Below, in pieces: positions 7,530 through 15,638 of a stretch of DNA of 64,000 nucleotides. A program made the position numbers and the translations under genes. Within the stretch, counting starts at the first letter, position 1. The number at the start of each line of letters is the position of its first letter. The DNA lies in NCBI GenBank assembly GCA_016699515.1, contig CP064978.1, forward strand, positions 1,116,001-1,180,000. The letters are read 5' to 3'. Under the pieces are notes generated by a model. That model worked only from the letters and a program-made list of their open reading frames with translations, was not told the origin of the DNA and did no database searches. Origin of the DNA: Candidatus Peregrinibacteria bacterium (GTDB lineage Bacteria; Patescibacteriota; Gracilibacteria; UM-FILTER-43-11).

Positions 7530-9045
7530 TTAATGAAGAAAGGCGCGTGCCGGTGAATACCATGGCGATGCCCTTTTGATTGCAGGCGGCGATCACCTCG
7601 TCGTCGCGCACGGAGCCGCCCGGCTGAATGATGGCGGTAACGCCGGCCTCGGCGGCGGCGTCGATGCTATCGGCGAAGGGAAAGAAGGCGTCGGACGCCA
7701 ACACGGATCCTTTTTCGCGACCGTCGGCTTTTTTGATGGCGATTTCAACGGCGTCCACGCGGCTCATTTGCCCGGCTCCTACTCCAACCGTCATGCCGTC
7801 TTTCGCGAATACAATCGCGTTGGACTTAACGTGCTTTACTACATGCCAGGCGAATTTTAGATCGTTCATTTGTTCGGGTGTGGGCGCTTTTTCGGTGACT
7901 ACTTTTAGATCGGCTGCGCTGAGTTGTTTAATGTCGAGGTCTTGCACCAACATTCCCCCGCTGATCGGTCGCACCGATTCTTGGGCGGGATCGGGCTGAA
8001 TTTCGCCCAGCTTAAGCACGCGCATGTTTGGTTTTTGCTCCAGCGTTTTTAAGGCTTCGGGCTCAAAATCGGGTGCCAACACGATTTCGAAAAACTGACT
8101 GACCAGATGTTCAGCAATCGCTTGAGTGCAAGGGCGATTCAGGGCGATGATTCCGCCAAAGGCCGATTTGGGATCTCCCGCATAGGCGTTTTGATACGCC
8201 GCTTCGATCGTGCTCGCCGTGGCGGTTCCACACGGGTTGGCATGTTTAATAAACACCACTGCCGGCTCGCTGAATTCGCGAACGACGGCGAGCGCCCCAT
8301 CGGCGTCCATAATGTTGTTGTACGAAAGCGGTTTTCCCTGAAGCACTTCGGCATTGGGAATGCAGGCTTGGGTGGGGTTTCCACGTTTGTAGACGGAGGC
8401 TGACTGGTGCGGATTTTCGCCGTAGCGCAGGTCTTGAATTTTTTCGAGGACGATGTGTTTGGTGATTCCGTGCGACAGATATTCGGCGATCATCGCGTCG
8501 TACTTGGCTGTGGTTTGGAACACTTTTTCGGCCAGCCGGCGGCGCGTTTCGGGGGTGGTGTCGCCAGCGGACTGAATTTCAGCGGTGACCACCGCGTAAT
8601 CGGCTGGGTCGGTGAGCACGGTAACGGACTGAAAGTTTTTGGCGGCGCTGCGGAGCATCGAAGGACCGCCGATGTCGATTTGCTCGATCGCTTCGGGCTC
8701 GGTTACGCCTTCTTTTTGAATGGTGGCTTCGAATGGATACAAATTCACCACCACCAAATCGATCATTTCAATATGGTTGTCTGCAGCTGCTTTCATGTGT
8801 TCAGCATTGGACCGGACTGCCAGCAAGCCGCCGTGCACTTTGGGGTGCAGGGTTTTTACGCGTCCATTCATCATCTCGGGGAAACCGGTGTAGTCACTCA
8901 CGTCTTTTACTTCTATTCCATTGTCGCGCATCAACTTAGCAGTGCCACCGGTCGAAAGAATTTCGACGTTCTTTTCGGCCAACACTTTTGCTAAATCAAT
9001 GATTCCTGATTTATCGGAAACGGAAATCAATGCGCGCTTAATCAT
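7530..9045 (-). CDS. purH: Bifunctional purine biosynthesis protein PurH
   Basis: Catalyses the last two steps of IMP synthesis. The N-terminal IMP cyclohydrolase domain (about 1-190) starts IKRALISVSDKSG and contains STGGTAKL and GRVKTLHPKVHGG. The C-terminal AICAR formyltransferase domain contains LRYGENPHQ, KHANPCGTA, DPKSAFGGIIALN and SDAFFPFADS. The family normally ends about FTGTRHFRH; here the sequence reaches MVFTGTR and then runs without a stop into the HIT gene. Dropping one base near 7535-7545 gives TRFLH and a TAA at 7530-7532, so a one-base error is more likely than a real fusion. The ATG at 9045 is preferred to TTG 9051. Confidence 0.93.
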
Positions 9046-9136
9046 CGTCAATTTTGGGTTATAGATTATAGATTTTAGTGGGGATATTATAACGTTAATG
9101 ATTTTAATTTAAAGGAAAAAATGATATGTTTTTTGT

Positions 9137-9310
9137 ATGGATACTCCTGCTGATCCGAAAGCATTGGCTCATATGAAACAAATGAAACTGGCCGCTGAGC
9201 AACTCACACATGCTGCTTTACAAAAACAGCAACAAGCCCGCAGCGAACAAGAAAGCGTTGAATCTGTGAATTATATGCGACAAATTGAACATGAAATAGA
9301 CGCATTATGA
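9137..9310 (+). CDS. Small helical protein, 57 aa
   Basis: The ATG at 9137 opens a 57-codon frame ending TGA at 9310. The product is hydrophilic, helical and rich in Gln, Glu and Ala (KLAAEQLTHAALQKQQQ) with no membrane segment. Its stop overlaps the ATG of the next gene (ATGA), an arrangement typical of translational coupling, which supports it being real. It was found by reading the sequence and has no recognisable family. Confidence 0.5.
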   Translation: MDTPADPKALAHMKQMKLAAEQLTHAALQKQQQARSEQESVESVNYMRQIEHEIDAL

Positions 9311-9974
9311 ACGATTTATTCCACCATTTTCGGGATTTTGATTCTAAAAAAAACTGGCTGTTTTTGGATGGAAATGAGGGAAATGAATCTACCCCTACCA
9401 TGTCGGAAACCTGTAGCGCTGATCAATGCGCCATTGAACTACGGGGGCGGAGCGGAAAATAGCTGAGGTGTTGCAGTTGATGGCTCCTACCGATCTCACC
9501 GTTCACGAGGTTTTGGGTTCTGACACTCAAAGTGCCTTTGAATACCGAGATGCAGACGGCGTTCTTGTATTGCGAATTGATGCTTCTGGCGGCCAATTCA
9601 CACTAACCGAAGTTACTCCGTTTGGAGAAAAAAAGAGTGTGGGTCCACCTTTAAACACCCTTGCTGATGTGGTTGCGGTTGCCGAGACATCACTTGATTC
9701 ATTGGATGGGGTTGTTTCGCATACATTGCGCACCCAATTTAAGGGAGCATTTACCTGCACGATTCAATCCGATCGTGAAAATGGGCAAGTGATTTATGAG
9801 TACAATCCCCTTGATCCATCAAGCCGCGGAGGTCCGTTTAGAATCACTCAAGTGATTAACCCACCGAATCCTACCGTTTATCATTACCAAAGTGGTTCCG
9901 AAAGCCTGCAAAGTGAGGATTATCGAGGCGTTCTCTACGCAGCGGAAGAAAAACACCTACGATCCAGGCAATGA
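9307..9974 (+). CDS. Hypothetical protein, about 222 aa (probable frameshift)
   Basis: The ATG at 9307 overlaps the previous stop. The first 51 codons (MNDLFHHFRDFDSKKNWLF...) stop at TAG 9460-9462. The following frame, open from 9468 to 9974, continues naturally if one A is added to the run at 9456-9459, giving RSGKIAEVLQLMAPTDLTVH. The product is soluble and acidic, with beta-strand-rich patterns (GVLVLRIDASGGQFTLTEV; GPFRITQVINPPNPTVYHY) and no signal peptide. The family is not recognised. Confidence 0.6.
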
Positions 9975-9981
9975 GGTTTGG

Positions 9982-10009
9982 TTGACAAAAACTTTAAAAT
10001 TAATATAAT
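9982..10009 (+). promoter_or_regulatory. Promoter for the gene at 10041
   Basis: TTGACA (9982-9987), 16 bases, TATAAT (10004-10009): consensus hexamers. Transcription from about 10016 would leave a leader of about 25 bases before the TTG start at 10041. Confidence 0.85.
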
Positions 10010-10040
10010 ATCTTCCTAACATCGTTTTAACTTCTTTACG

Positions 10041-10667
10041 TTGCCCCAAAGAGTTGAACAATTATTGTTGCCGCTACGACCACGACCTGCCGAGCAGTTG
10101 GAACTTTTTGGTTTGCCCCAATCGCGTGCGGACTTGCTGAATATTCTTGCTGAACATGCGAATGATGAGAGGGAATGCGTTCCGTCTCCTGAATTGATTG
10201 AGGAAACTCCTTTGCGTTATGCTCCTATTTTGGCTGAGGATGTCCTTGGGCTCGAAGATATTCGTTCGATGGCGGCTCCTTTTTTAGATCATACTGGAGC
10301 TGTGCTGCCTAATAAACTGGATCCGCTGCGACTCAAATTGGCACTATTTTCACAAGGTAAACTCATTGTATTCGAGCACACGGACGGAACGATTGAGGTG
10401 GATCGATTGATGCCCGTGCGCTTGCCCGTGGAGACATCGATTGATGAAGAAAAAGCCCTCGTCGCACGCCTCATGGAAACATTCCGCTGCAACTGTGATG
10501 AACTTTGCGTTCCATCGACCCGTATCGATCGGTTGCAAACCTTACTCGACTCACTTTTCCCCAATCGCTTTAGAGTGATTCTCGCAGGCTCTGTTGAGTT
10601 CCAAATTCAAGATAAGGGGCTTACCGATTTACCCAGCTCGTTTTCACAACGAGGTGATGAGGATTAA
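10041..10667 (+). CDS. Hypothetical protein, 208 aa
   Basis: Starts at TTG 10041 in the context acgTTGccc, downstream of a consensus promoter. The N-terminal part is Pro/Arg/Leu-rich (LLLPLRPRPAEQLELFGLP) and the middle is predicted alpha/beta (LDPLRLKLALFSQGKLIVFE). CNCDELC near residues 152-158 holds three closely spaced Cys that might bind a metal. There is no membrane segment or signal peptide. No family is recognised and no partner is suggested by the nitroreductase that follows 42 bases later. Confidence 0.7.
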   Translation: MPQRVEQLLLPLRPRPAEQLELFGLPQSRADLLNILAEHANDERECVPSPELIEETPLRYAPILAEDVLGLEDIRSMAAPFLDHTGAVLPNKLDPLRLKLALFSQGKLIVFEHTDGTIEVDRLMPVRLPVETSIDEEKALVARLMETFRCNCDELCVPSTRIDRLQTLLDSLFPNRFRVILAGSVEFQIQDKGLTDLPSSFSQRGDED

Positions 10668-10709
10668 ACTTGATCGCACCTAAAGATCGTCGTAAGGTGA
10701 TAGCGTTTT

Positions 10710-11345
10710 ATGGATTTTCAAAAACTGATCAAACAACGGCGGGCCACTCATCATTTTTTGCCGGATCGCGAAGTGACCGACGAGCAATTTAAGCAAATCA
10801 TCGAAATGGTGCGCTACACACCGTCGGGCTACAACGCGCAGCCTTGGGAATTTATTTTGATTCGCGATGCTGAACGGCTGAAGGAGATCCAGAAAATTGC
10901 GTTCGATCAGGCCCATGTGGGGCAAGCCAGTGCGGCGGTAGCGATTGTAGGCGATACCAATTTGGGCCGCAATAAAGAGGCCATTGTGCAAAGCTGGATC
11001 GATTACGGTTATTGCACCGAAGCAGAGCGTGGGGCTTATTTAAATTCGATTGGTAAAAAGCGCAGTGATGACAAATTGAAAGGCATGGCGCTAAGAAACG
11101 CCAGTTTGGCCGCCATGATGTTCATGCTCGCGGCGGAGGAGATTGGCCTTTCCACTTGCCCGATGATGGGTTTTAGCCAATGGCAAATGGAGGAGTTTTT
11201 AGGCTTACCCGACGATCGCATTGTGATTATGCTGATGGCCTTGGGCTACGCCGACCGCAGCCAAGAAAAGCCACAACTCCCTCGCAAATCGGTGGAGGAA
11301 ATGATTTATTTGGAGGAGTTTGGCAAACGACTTAAAGGCGAATGA
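10710..11345 (+). CDS. Nitroreductase-family flavoprotein
   Basis: The 211-residue protein has the nitroreductase fold signature: an N-terminal helix with RRATHHFLPDREV (FMN phosphate contact), YTPSGYNAQPWEFILIRD (FMN and substrate loop), a central LRNASLAAMMFMLAAEEIGLSTCPMMGF helix and the C-terminal IVIMLMALGYAD. Such enzymes are FMN-dependent NAD(P)H oxidoreductases that usually act as dimers; the true substrate is unknown. It converges on and overlaps by 14 bases with a second member of the family at 11332, from which it clearly differs in sequence. Confidence 0.9.
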   Translation: MDFQKLIKQRRATHHFLPDREVTDEQFKQIIEMVRYTPSGYNAQPWEFILIRDAERLKEIQKIAFDQAHVGQASAAVAIVGDTNLGRNKEAIVQSWIDYGYCTEAERGAYLNSIGKKRSDDKLKGMALRNASLAAMMFMLAAEEIGLSTCPMMGFSQWQMEEFLGLPDDRIVIMLMALGYADRSQEKPQLPRKSVEEMIYLEEFGKRLKGE

Positions 11346-11967
11346 TCATTTGATCTTCGCTCACTCGCACTTTTTTTTGATGCTGGCTTTCGTCGGCCTC
11401 ACTACGCTGTCCAATGGCCATAATCACCGTGGCGTGAAGGTTTCTTTCGCTTAGCCCCAAGATTTCGTCGTACCGGTCGGGATTAAATCCTTCAAGACAA
11501 TGATTATCAATTCCCTTTTCGGACGCCGCAGCAATCATTCCGCCCAACGCCAGGTAGGCTTGTTTTTGGGCCCATATCCGGCGCGCCTCGGGGGTGCGAT
11601 TGGTTAAGTCGCCGACCATGACTTTTTTGTATCCATCTACCGCCCCGGCTGGGAGCTGCCGGATCTGTTCAATACGGTGGGTGAATTCGGCCACCATCTC
11701 TTCGTTGATATCGGTGCGAACTGCCATCACGATTAAATAGGTGTTGTCGGCAACGTGACGTTGCCCATAGGAATGCTCAACCAATTTTTCTTTGAGTTCT
11801 GGGTTTTCTACCACCACCAAGCGAAATGGCTGAAGGCCATAACTGGTGGGCATTAGGTTTCCGGCGCTCAGTATAAATTGCAGGTCTTCTGGAGATATTT
11901 TTTTGGTGGGGTCGAATTGTTTAACGGCGTAGCGCCATTGTAGGGCTTCAATCAAATTTTTTTCCAT
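11332..11967 (-). CDS. NAD(P)H-dependent nitroreductase/oxidoreductase (NfsB-like)
   Basis: The 211-residue protein begins with EALQWRYAVKQFDPTKKIS and SAGNLMPTSYGLQPFRLVVV, which are FMN-binding motifs of the NfsB/dihydropteridine-reductase-like branch. LALGGMIAAASEKGIDNHCLEGFNPDRYDEILGL is the dimer helix plus the lid that covers FMN. It probably uses FMN and NAD(P)H to reduce nitro compounds or quinones. It is convergent with the previous gene, with a shared 14-bp tail. ATG 11967 is the first in-frame start. Confidence 0.9.
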   Translation of the reverse strand: MEKNLIEALQWRYAVKQFDPTKKISPEDLQFILSAGNLMPTSYGLQPFRLVVVENPELKEKLVEHSYGQRHVADNTYLIVMAVRTDINEEMVAEFTHRIEQIRQLPAGAVDGYKKVMVGDLTNRTPEARRIWAQKQAYLALGGMIAAASEKGIDNHCLEGFNPDRYDEILGLSERNLHATVIMAIGQRSEADESQHQKKVRVSEDQMIIRL

Positions 11968-11980
11968 CGGGTTGGGTTGG

Positions 11981-12577
11981 TTAATTGATTAAAAGGGTGT
12001 CGAGCATTTGGCCGGCCAATTGATCGGCGCGGAATGCCGCTTGATCACGCGTGCAATCGTCGCTTTCCGGTTCGGGATAATTGAGACATTGGGGGGTTCG
12101 CACCGTAAATTTCATCACCACCATGCGACCACTGGGCTGTTCGACTTGATATTGATAGGTTGTGTACACACTGCCGGCGGCCCCTTCGGATTGCAGGGTT
12201 ACGCAGGCGTTTTGGTTATTGAGTGAGTGCATTTCACCGTCGCAGACTGCACTTTCTTGTATGCTCACCTGCGGGGGCCAATCCTGAAAGCTAACATACG
12301 CCGAACCGGAACGGGCCGGATAGTGAAAGCTCAGCGTGTCGTCTTTGTAGCTTTCCCATTTTTCTTGATCATTCTCTGAACTATCGGGACACGCGGCAAA
12401 TTCACAATTCGGTCCTTGCCGGCCCACAAACGATCCATCGGGACACTGTTTGGCGTCCATGGTACACATCACCGGTTCTGCCGGCTGCTGAGGGCTAGTG
12501 AGCGGCTGAGGGGTGCAGCTGGTTAAGATCAATAAACTAACGAGGGCGAAAGCGACGTTCTTGTATCTCATATTCAT
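11981..12577 (-). CDS. Lipoprotein with Kazal-like Cys motif
   Basis: The frame extends to 12718, but a -10-like TACAAT on this strand lies near 12605 and the signal sequence starts at ATG 12577 (MNMRYKNVAFALVSLLILTSC). The lipobox LTSC shows a lipid-anchored exported protein. It is followed by CTMDAKQCPDGSFVGRQG and NCEFAACPD, a Cys-rich motif of Kazal-like appearance found in small CPR lipoproteins. The remaining ~140 residues contain SLNNQNACVTLQ and a beta-rich C-terminus. The function is unknown. Confidence 0.75.
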   Translation of the reverse strand: MNMRYKNVAFALVSLLILTSCTPQPLTSPQQPAEPVMCTMDAKQCPDGSFVGRQGPNCEFAACPDSSENDQEKWESYKDDTLSFHYPARSGSAYVSFQDWPPQVSIQESAVCDGEMHSLNNQNACVTLQSEGAAGSVYTTYQYQVEQPSGRMVVMKFTVRTPQCLNYPEPESDDCTRDQAAFRADQLAGQMLDTLLIN

Positions 12578-12640
12578 TGGGTTAAACGTTGTTGGATATA
12601 ATTCATTGTAACACACATTGATGGGGCTGTATTTTTTATT

Positions 12641-12668
12641 TTGACTTTCGAGTGAATATCCGTATAAT
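12641..12668 (+). promoter_or_regulatory. Promoter of the tRNA-Glu/tRNA-Val unit
   Basis: TTGACT (12641-12646), 16 bases, TATAAT (12663-12668). Transcription from about 12675 would include the repeat element at 12690-12832 as a leader before tRNA-Glu. Confidence 0.85.
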
Positions 12669-12689
12669 TTGGCTCGCGTAACATTTTTA

Positions 12690-12832
12690 CGCACTTGGTC
12701 CAATAGGGAAACACTCAAAAATTAGAATAATTTGATCCACTGCGTTCCTCAAATTTTCAAATTTTTGTCTCCACTTCACTCCCCGCCAAAAGCAGGATCG
12801 TTCCGTTTCGAACGTGTTTCTCGCACTTACTA
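12690..12832 (+). repeat. Diverged copy of the tRNA-Glu leader element
   Basis: Collinear with the 124-bp units at 4741-4988: shared CCAATAGGGAA, AGAATAAT/CGAATAAT, CCCGCCA, AGCAGGAT and TTTCTCGC, with substitutions between. The stem AATTTG/CAAATT (12729-12734 with 12758-12763) replaces AATCTG/CAGATT by one compensatory base pair. It sits between a promoter and tRNA-Glu, so it is transcribed. Confidence 0.8.
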
Positions 12833-12907
12833 GGCCCCATCGTCTAGTGGTTAGGACGCCGGATTTTCATTCCGGTAACAGGGGTTCAATTCCCCTTGGG
12901 GCTACCA
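12833..12907 (+). tRNA. tRNA-Glu (anticodon UUC)
   Basis: The cloverleaf is identical to the tRNA-Glu at 4992 except for the anticodon loop ATTTTCATT (TTC) and discriminator A; CCA is encoded. tRNA-Val follows after three bases. Confidence 0.96.
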
Positions 12908-12910
12908 TAG

Positions 12911-12987
12911 GGGCGCTTAGCTCAGTTGGTTAGAGCGTCTGGTTTACACCCAGAAGGTCATAGGTTCGACTCCTATAGCGCCCACCA
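12911..12987 (+). tRNA. tRNA-Val (anticodon UAC)
   Basis: Acceptor GGGCGCT/AGCGCCC, D-loop AGCTCAGTTGGTTAGAGC, anticodon stem-loop CTGGTTTACACCCAG giving TAC, T-arm AGGTTCGACTCCT, encoded ACCA. It is cotranscribed with tRNA-Glu. Confidence 0.97.
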
Positions 12988-12992
12988 CAAAC

Positions 12993-13021
12993 ACCTCTCC
13001 TGAAAGATCGGAGGGGTTTTT
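12993..13021 (+). terminator. Terminator of the tRNA unit
   Basis: Stem ACCTCTCC/GGAGGGGT with loop TGAAAGATC and five T, six bases after the tRNA-Val CCA. Confidence 0.88.
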
Positions 13022-13035
13022 GTTGTATGTAGTAT

Positions 13036-13064
13036 TTGCATAGGTGCGGAAATACCCCTATAAT
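13036..13064 (+). promoter_or_regulatory. Promoter of the Bax-inhibitor-1 gene
   Basis: TTGCAT (13036-13041), 17 bases, TATAAT (13059-13064). The upstream in-frame TTG at 13064 overlaps this box, so ATG 13094 is the start, with a leader of about 22 bases. Confidence 0.8.
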
Positions 13065-13093
13065 TGAACCCCTTATTTAGTAACGAATTTATT

Positions 13094-13789
13094 ATGCAAT
13101 TGGACTCCGTACAAACCCACGGTGGCAGCGATGTGCGTGTGAATGAGTTTTTTTATAAAGCGTATGGGTGGATGGCGTTGGCATTGGCGATTTCGGGTGC
13201 AGCGGCGTGGACGGTGGCCAACAACGAATCCCTCATCGTTGCGTTTATTGGAAATCCGATTTTATTTTATGGATCGATCATTGCCGAGCTTGGATTGGTG
13301 TTTTATTTATCATCAAGAATCCAAAAATTAAGCCTTGGAGCGGCTTTGGGAATGTTTTTAGCGTACTCACTTTTGAATGGAATGACCCTATCGGTGATTT
13401 TATTGGCCTACACGGCCGCATCGATTGCGCGCGTGTTTTTTATTACCGCAGGAACATTCAGTGCGGTTTCGTTAGCCGGCTTTGTTACCAAACGAGATCT
13501 TTCGGGCATGGGTGGATTTTTGATGATGTCACTGATCGGCATTATTATCGCTTCGGTGGTGAATATCTTTTTGAACAGCTACATGATTGAATGGATCGTT
13601 TCGTATGCCGGGGTAGCTATTTTTGTGGGGCTCACCGCCTATGACACCCAAAAACTTAAGTACTTTGCCAGCAGCAACCAAACCGCCGATGCGTTTGGAA
13701 AAATGGCTGTACTGGGTGCACTAACCCTTTACCTCGACTTTATTAATTTATTCTTGTTCCTGCTACGGATTATGGGGAACCGACGCTAA
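13094..13789 (+). CDS. Bax inhibitor-1/YccA family membrane protein
   Basis: The protein has 231 residues and seven hydrophobic segments. Typical features are an N-terminal VNEFFYKAYGWMALALAISG, the middle MSLIGIIIASVVNIFLNSYM, and near the end the family signature FVGLTAYDTQKLKYFA followed by GALTLYLDFINLFLFLLRIMG. YDTQ carries the conserved aspartate of the di-aspartyl pH sensor known from bacterial BI-1 homologues, which act as pH-gated Ca2+ leak channels. The next gene overlaps by one base (TAATG), so the two are probably cotranscribed. Confidence 0.93.
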   Translation: MQLDSVQTHGGSDVRVNEFFYKAYGWMALALAISGAAAWTVANNESLIVAFIGNPILFYGSIIAELGLVFYLSSRIQKLSLGAALGMFLAYSLLNGMTLSVILLAYTAASIARVFFITAGTFSAVSLAGFVTKRDLSGMGGFLMMSLIGIIIASVVNIFLNSYMIEWIVSYAGVAIFVGLTAYDTQKLKYFASSNQTADAFGKMAVLGALTLYLDFINLFLFLLRIMGNRR

Positions 13790-14436
13790 TGATTTCCTGG
13801 ATTCCTTTTTTGGTGGCGTTGCTCAGTTTGGTTAGCCAGCCGATTCAAGAATCGTGGATCCCTTTACCGGAATCCGTAACGATTTCGATGCCGTTTTACA
13901 CGCAAGCTCCTGATGGAAATTGGTCGCTTCCGTGGCAGGAAACCTGCGAGGAAGCCAGTATTCTTTTGTCGTATCATGCGGTGACCGATCAGCCATTAGA
14001 TCTCGACACCTTTCGAAATGAACTATTGAACTTGGTCGATTGGCAAAACGAGCGTTTTGGGGATTACCAACACACCAGTGTGGATCAAACGGCGGAAATG
14101 ATTCGCGATTATTTGGGTTACCAGAAAGTTCGAATTCTTGAAAACCCGACGCCTACTGATTTGAAGCGTGAGCTCGCCCTGGGCCGCCCCATTGTGGCCC
14201 CCTTTGCCGGTCAGGAACTTGAAAATCCGTTTTACACGAATGACGGCCCCTATTATCACATGCTGGTGATTCGTGGCTATGATGCCACTCATTTTGTGAC
14301 TAATGATGTGGGAACCAAACGTGGCGAGGGTTTTCGCTATCCTCAACAAACCATTATGGACGCACTGCACGATTGGCATTCGACTGATATTACTCAAGGA
14401 TCAAAACGGGTGATTGTATTCGAAGATCGACTCTAA
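13789..14436 (+). CDS. Secreted C39-like peptidase
   Basis: Residues 1-20 form a signal-like segment. The mature part has SMPFYTQAPDGNWSLPWQETCEEAS, the catalytic Cys environment of the Peptidase_C39_2 family, and later GPYYHMLVIRGYD, which supplies the catalytic His and a following Asp. The family includes papain-fold peptidases and catalytically uncertain relatives. It is probably exported and acts on the cell surface. It follows the BI-1 gene with a one-base overlap and is convergent with ribBA, sharing four bases. Confidence 0.85.
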   Translation: MISWIPFLVALLSLVSQPIQESWIPLPESVTISMPFYTQAPDGNWSLPWQETCEEASILLSYHAVTDQPLDLDTFRNELLNLVDWQNERFGDYQHTSVDQTAEMIRDYLGYQKVRILENPTPTDLKRELALGRPIVAPFAGQELENPFYTNDGPYYHMLVIRGYDATHFVTNDVGTKRGEGFRYPQQTIMDALHDWHSTDITQGSKRVIVFEDRL

Positions 14437-15629
14437 ATCTTTTCAAATAAATGCCCCATTTTGTTCTTTTTGGTGAGCAGATACTTGGCGTTGGTATCGT
14501 TCGGGGTCATTTCGATGGGAATGCGCTTGGTCACTTTTAGATTGAATCCTTCGAGCCCGACGATTTTTTTGGGGTTGTTGGTGAGCAAGTGCATGTCGCG
14601 AACCCCCAGGTCGCAGAGCATTTGGGCGCCGATGCCGTATTGGCGCAAATCCGGCTCAAAGCCTAACTGTCGATTGGCTTCGACCGTGTCGTAGCCTTGG
14701 TCTTGCAGGGCGTAAGCTTTGATTTTGTTGCCCAATCCAATGCCACGGCCTTCGTCGCGCATGTACAAAACAACGCCCGCACCTTTTTCTTCGATCATCC
14801 GCATGGCCGCTTTTAATTGCGGGCCACAATCACACCGCTCCGAGCCAAAAACATCGCCGGTTAAACATTCGGAATGGGCTCGCACCAGTGTAGGGGCCCC
14901 TTTTTTGATTTCGCCTCGCACCATGGCTACATGCTCTTTGCCGTCGACCAAGCTTTTGTACACATGCATCACCCAGGTGCCATTTTCGGTTGGAATGGGT
15001 GCTTTAGAAACCAACTCGACCAATTTTTCGTTTTGCCGACGGTATTCGATTAGGTCTTTGATGGTGATCATTTTTAGTCGGTGTTTTTTGGCGAACTTTT
15101 CCAGATCGGGAATACGGGCCATGGACCCATCGTCGTTTACAATTTCACAAATCACTCCGGCCGGATTAAGCCCTGCCAGCTTGCACAAATCCACGCAGGC
15201 TTCGGTATGACCCGCGCGCTTAAGTACTCCGCCTTCCATAGCGCGCAAAGGAAAAATATGACCGGGACGATTGAGATCATCCGGCTTGGTATTGGGGTCG
15301 ATCAATGCCTTGATGGTGGTGGCACGGTCGGCGGCGGAAATCCCGGTGGTGGTGCCTTTTTTAGCATCAACCGAGACGGTAAAAGCAGTTCCGTGAGTTT
15401 CGGTATTTTTTTTCACCATCATTGGCAAATCCAATTCATCCAAACGCTCCCCGGTCATGGGCATTACGATCACTCCACTGGTGTGTTTAACAATGAAGGC
15501 GATTTTTTCGGGAGTGACGTGTTCGGCTGCCAGAATTAGGTCTCCTTCGTTTTCGCGATCTTCATCGTCGGTAACAATGAGTATTTCTCCTTTTTTAAAC
15601 GCCGCGATCGCGGATGAAATGGTGTTCAT
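14433..15629 (-). CDS. ribBA: Bifunctional RibBA: DHBP synthase and GTP cyclohydrolase II
   Basis: Provides both precursors for riboflavin. The N-terminal DHBP synthase domain (about 1-200) contains [26 protein letters not shown] and [14 protein letters not shown], acting on ribulose 5-phosphate. The C-terminal GTP cyclohydrolase II domain contains the zinc site [25 protein letters not shown] and LTNNPKKI. The length (398 aa) is normal. It starts ten bases after the PP2C-like gene and shares its 3' end with the C39-like gene. The other riboflavin gene in the window is a stand-alone riboflavin kinase at 59334. Confidence 0.96.
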   Translation of the reverse strand: MNTISSAIAAFKKGEILIVTDDEDRENEGDLILAAEHVTPEKIAFIVKHTSGVIVMPMTGERLDELDLPMMVKKNTETHGTAFTVSVDAKKGTTTGISAADRATTIKALIDPNTKPDDLNRPGHIFPLRAMEGGVLKRAGHTEACVDLCKLAGLNPAGVICEIVNDDGSMARIPDLEKFAKKHRLKMITIKDLIEYRRQNEKLVELVSKAPIPTENGTWVMHVYKSLVDGKEHVAMVRGEIKKGAPTLVRAHSECLTGDVFGSERCDCGPQLKAAMRMIEEKGAGVVLYMRDEGRGIGLGNKIKAYALQDQGYDTVEANRQLGFEPDLRQYGIGAQMLCDLGVRDMHLLTNNPKKIVGLEGFNLKVTKRIPIEMTPNDTNAKYLLTKKNKMGHLFEKI

Positions 15630-15638
15630 GACGTCAGA

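Noticed and set aside
8407..8994. Long plus-strand reading frame of 195 codons
   Set aside because: It lies entirely antisense to purH, which has strong family motifs; the frame is a shadow.
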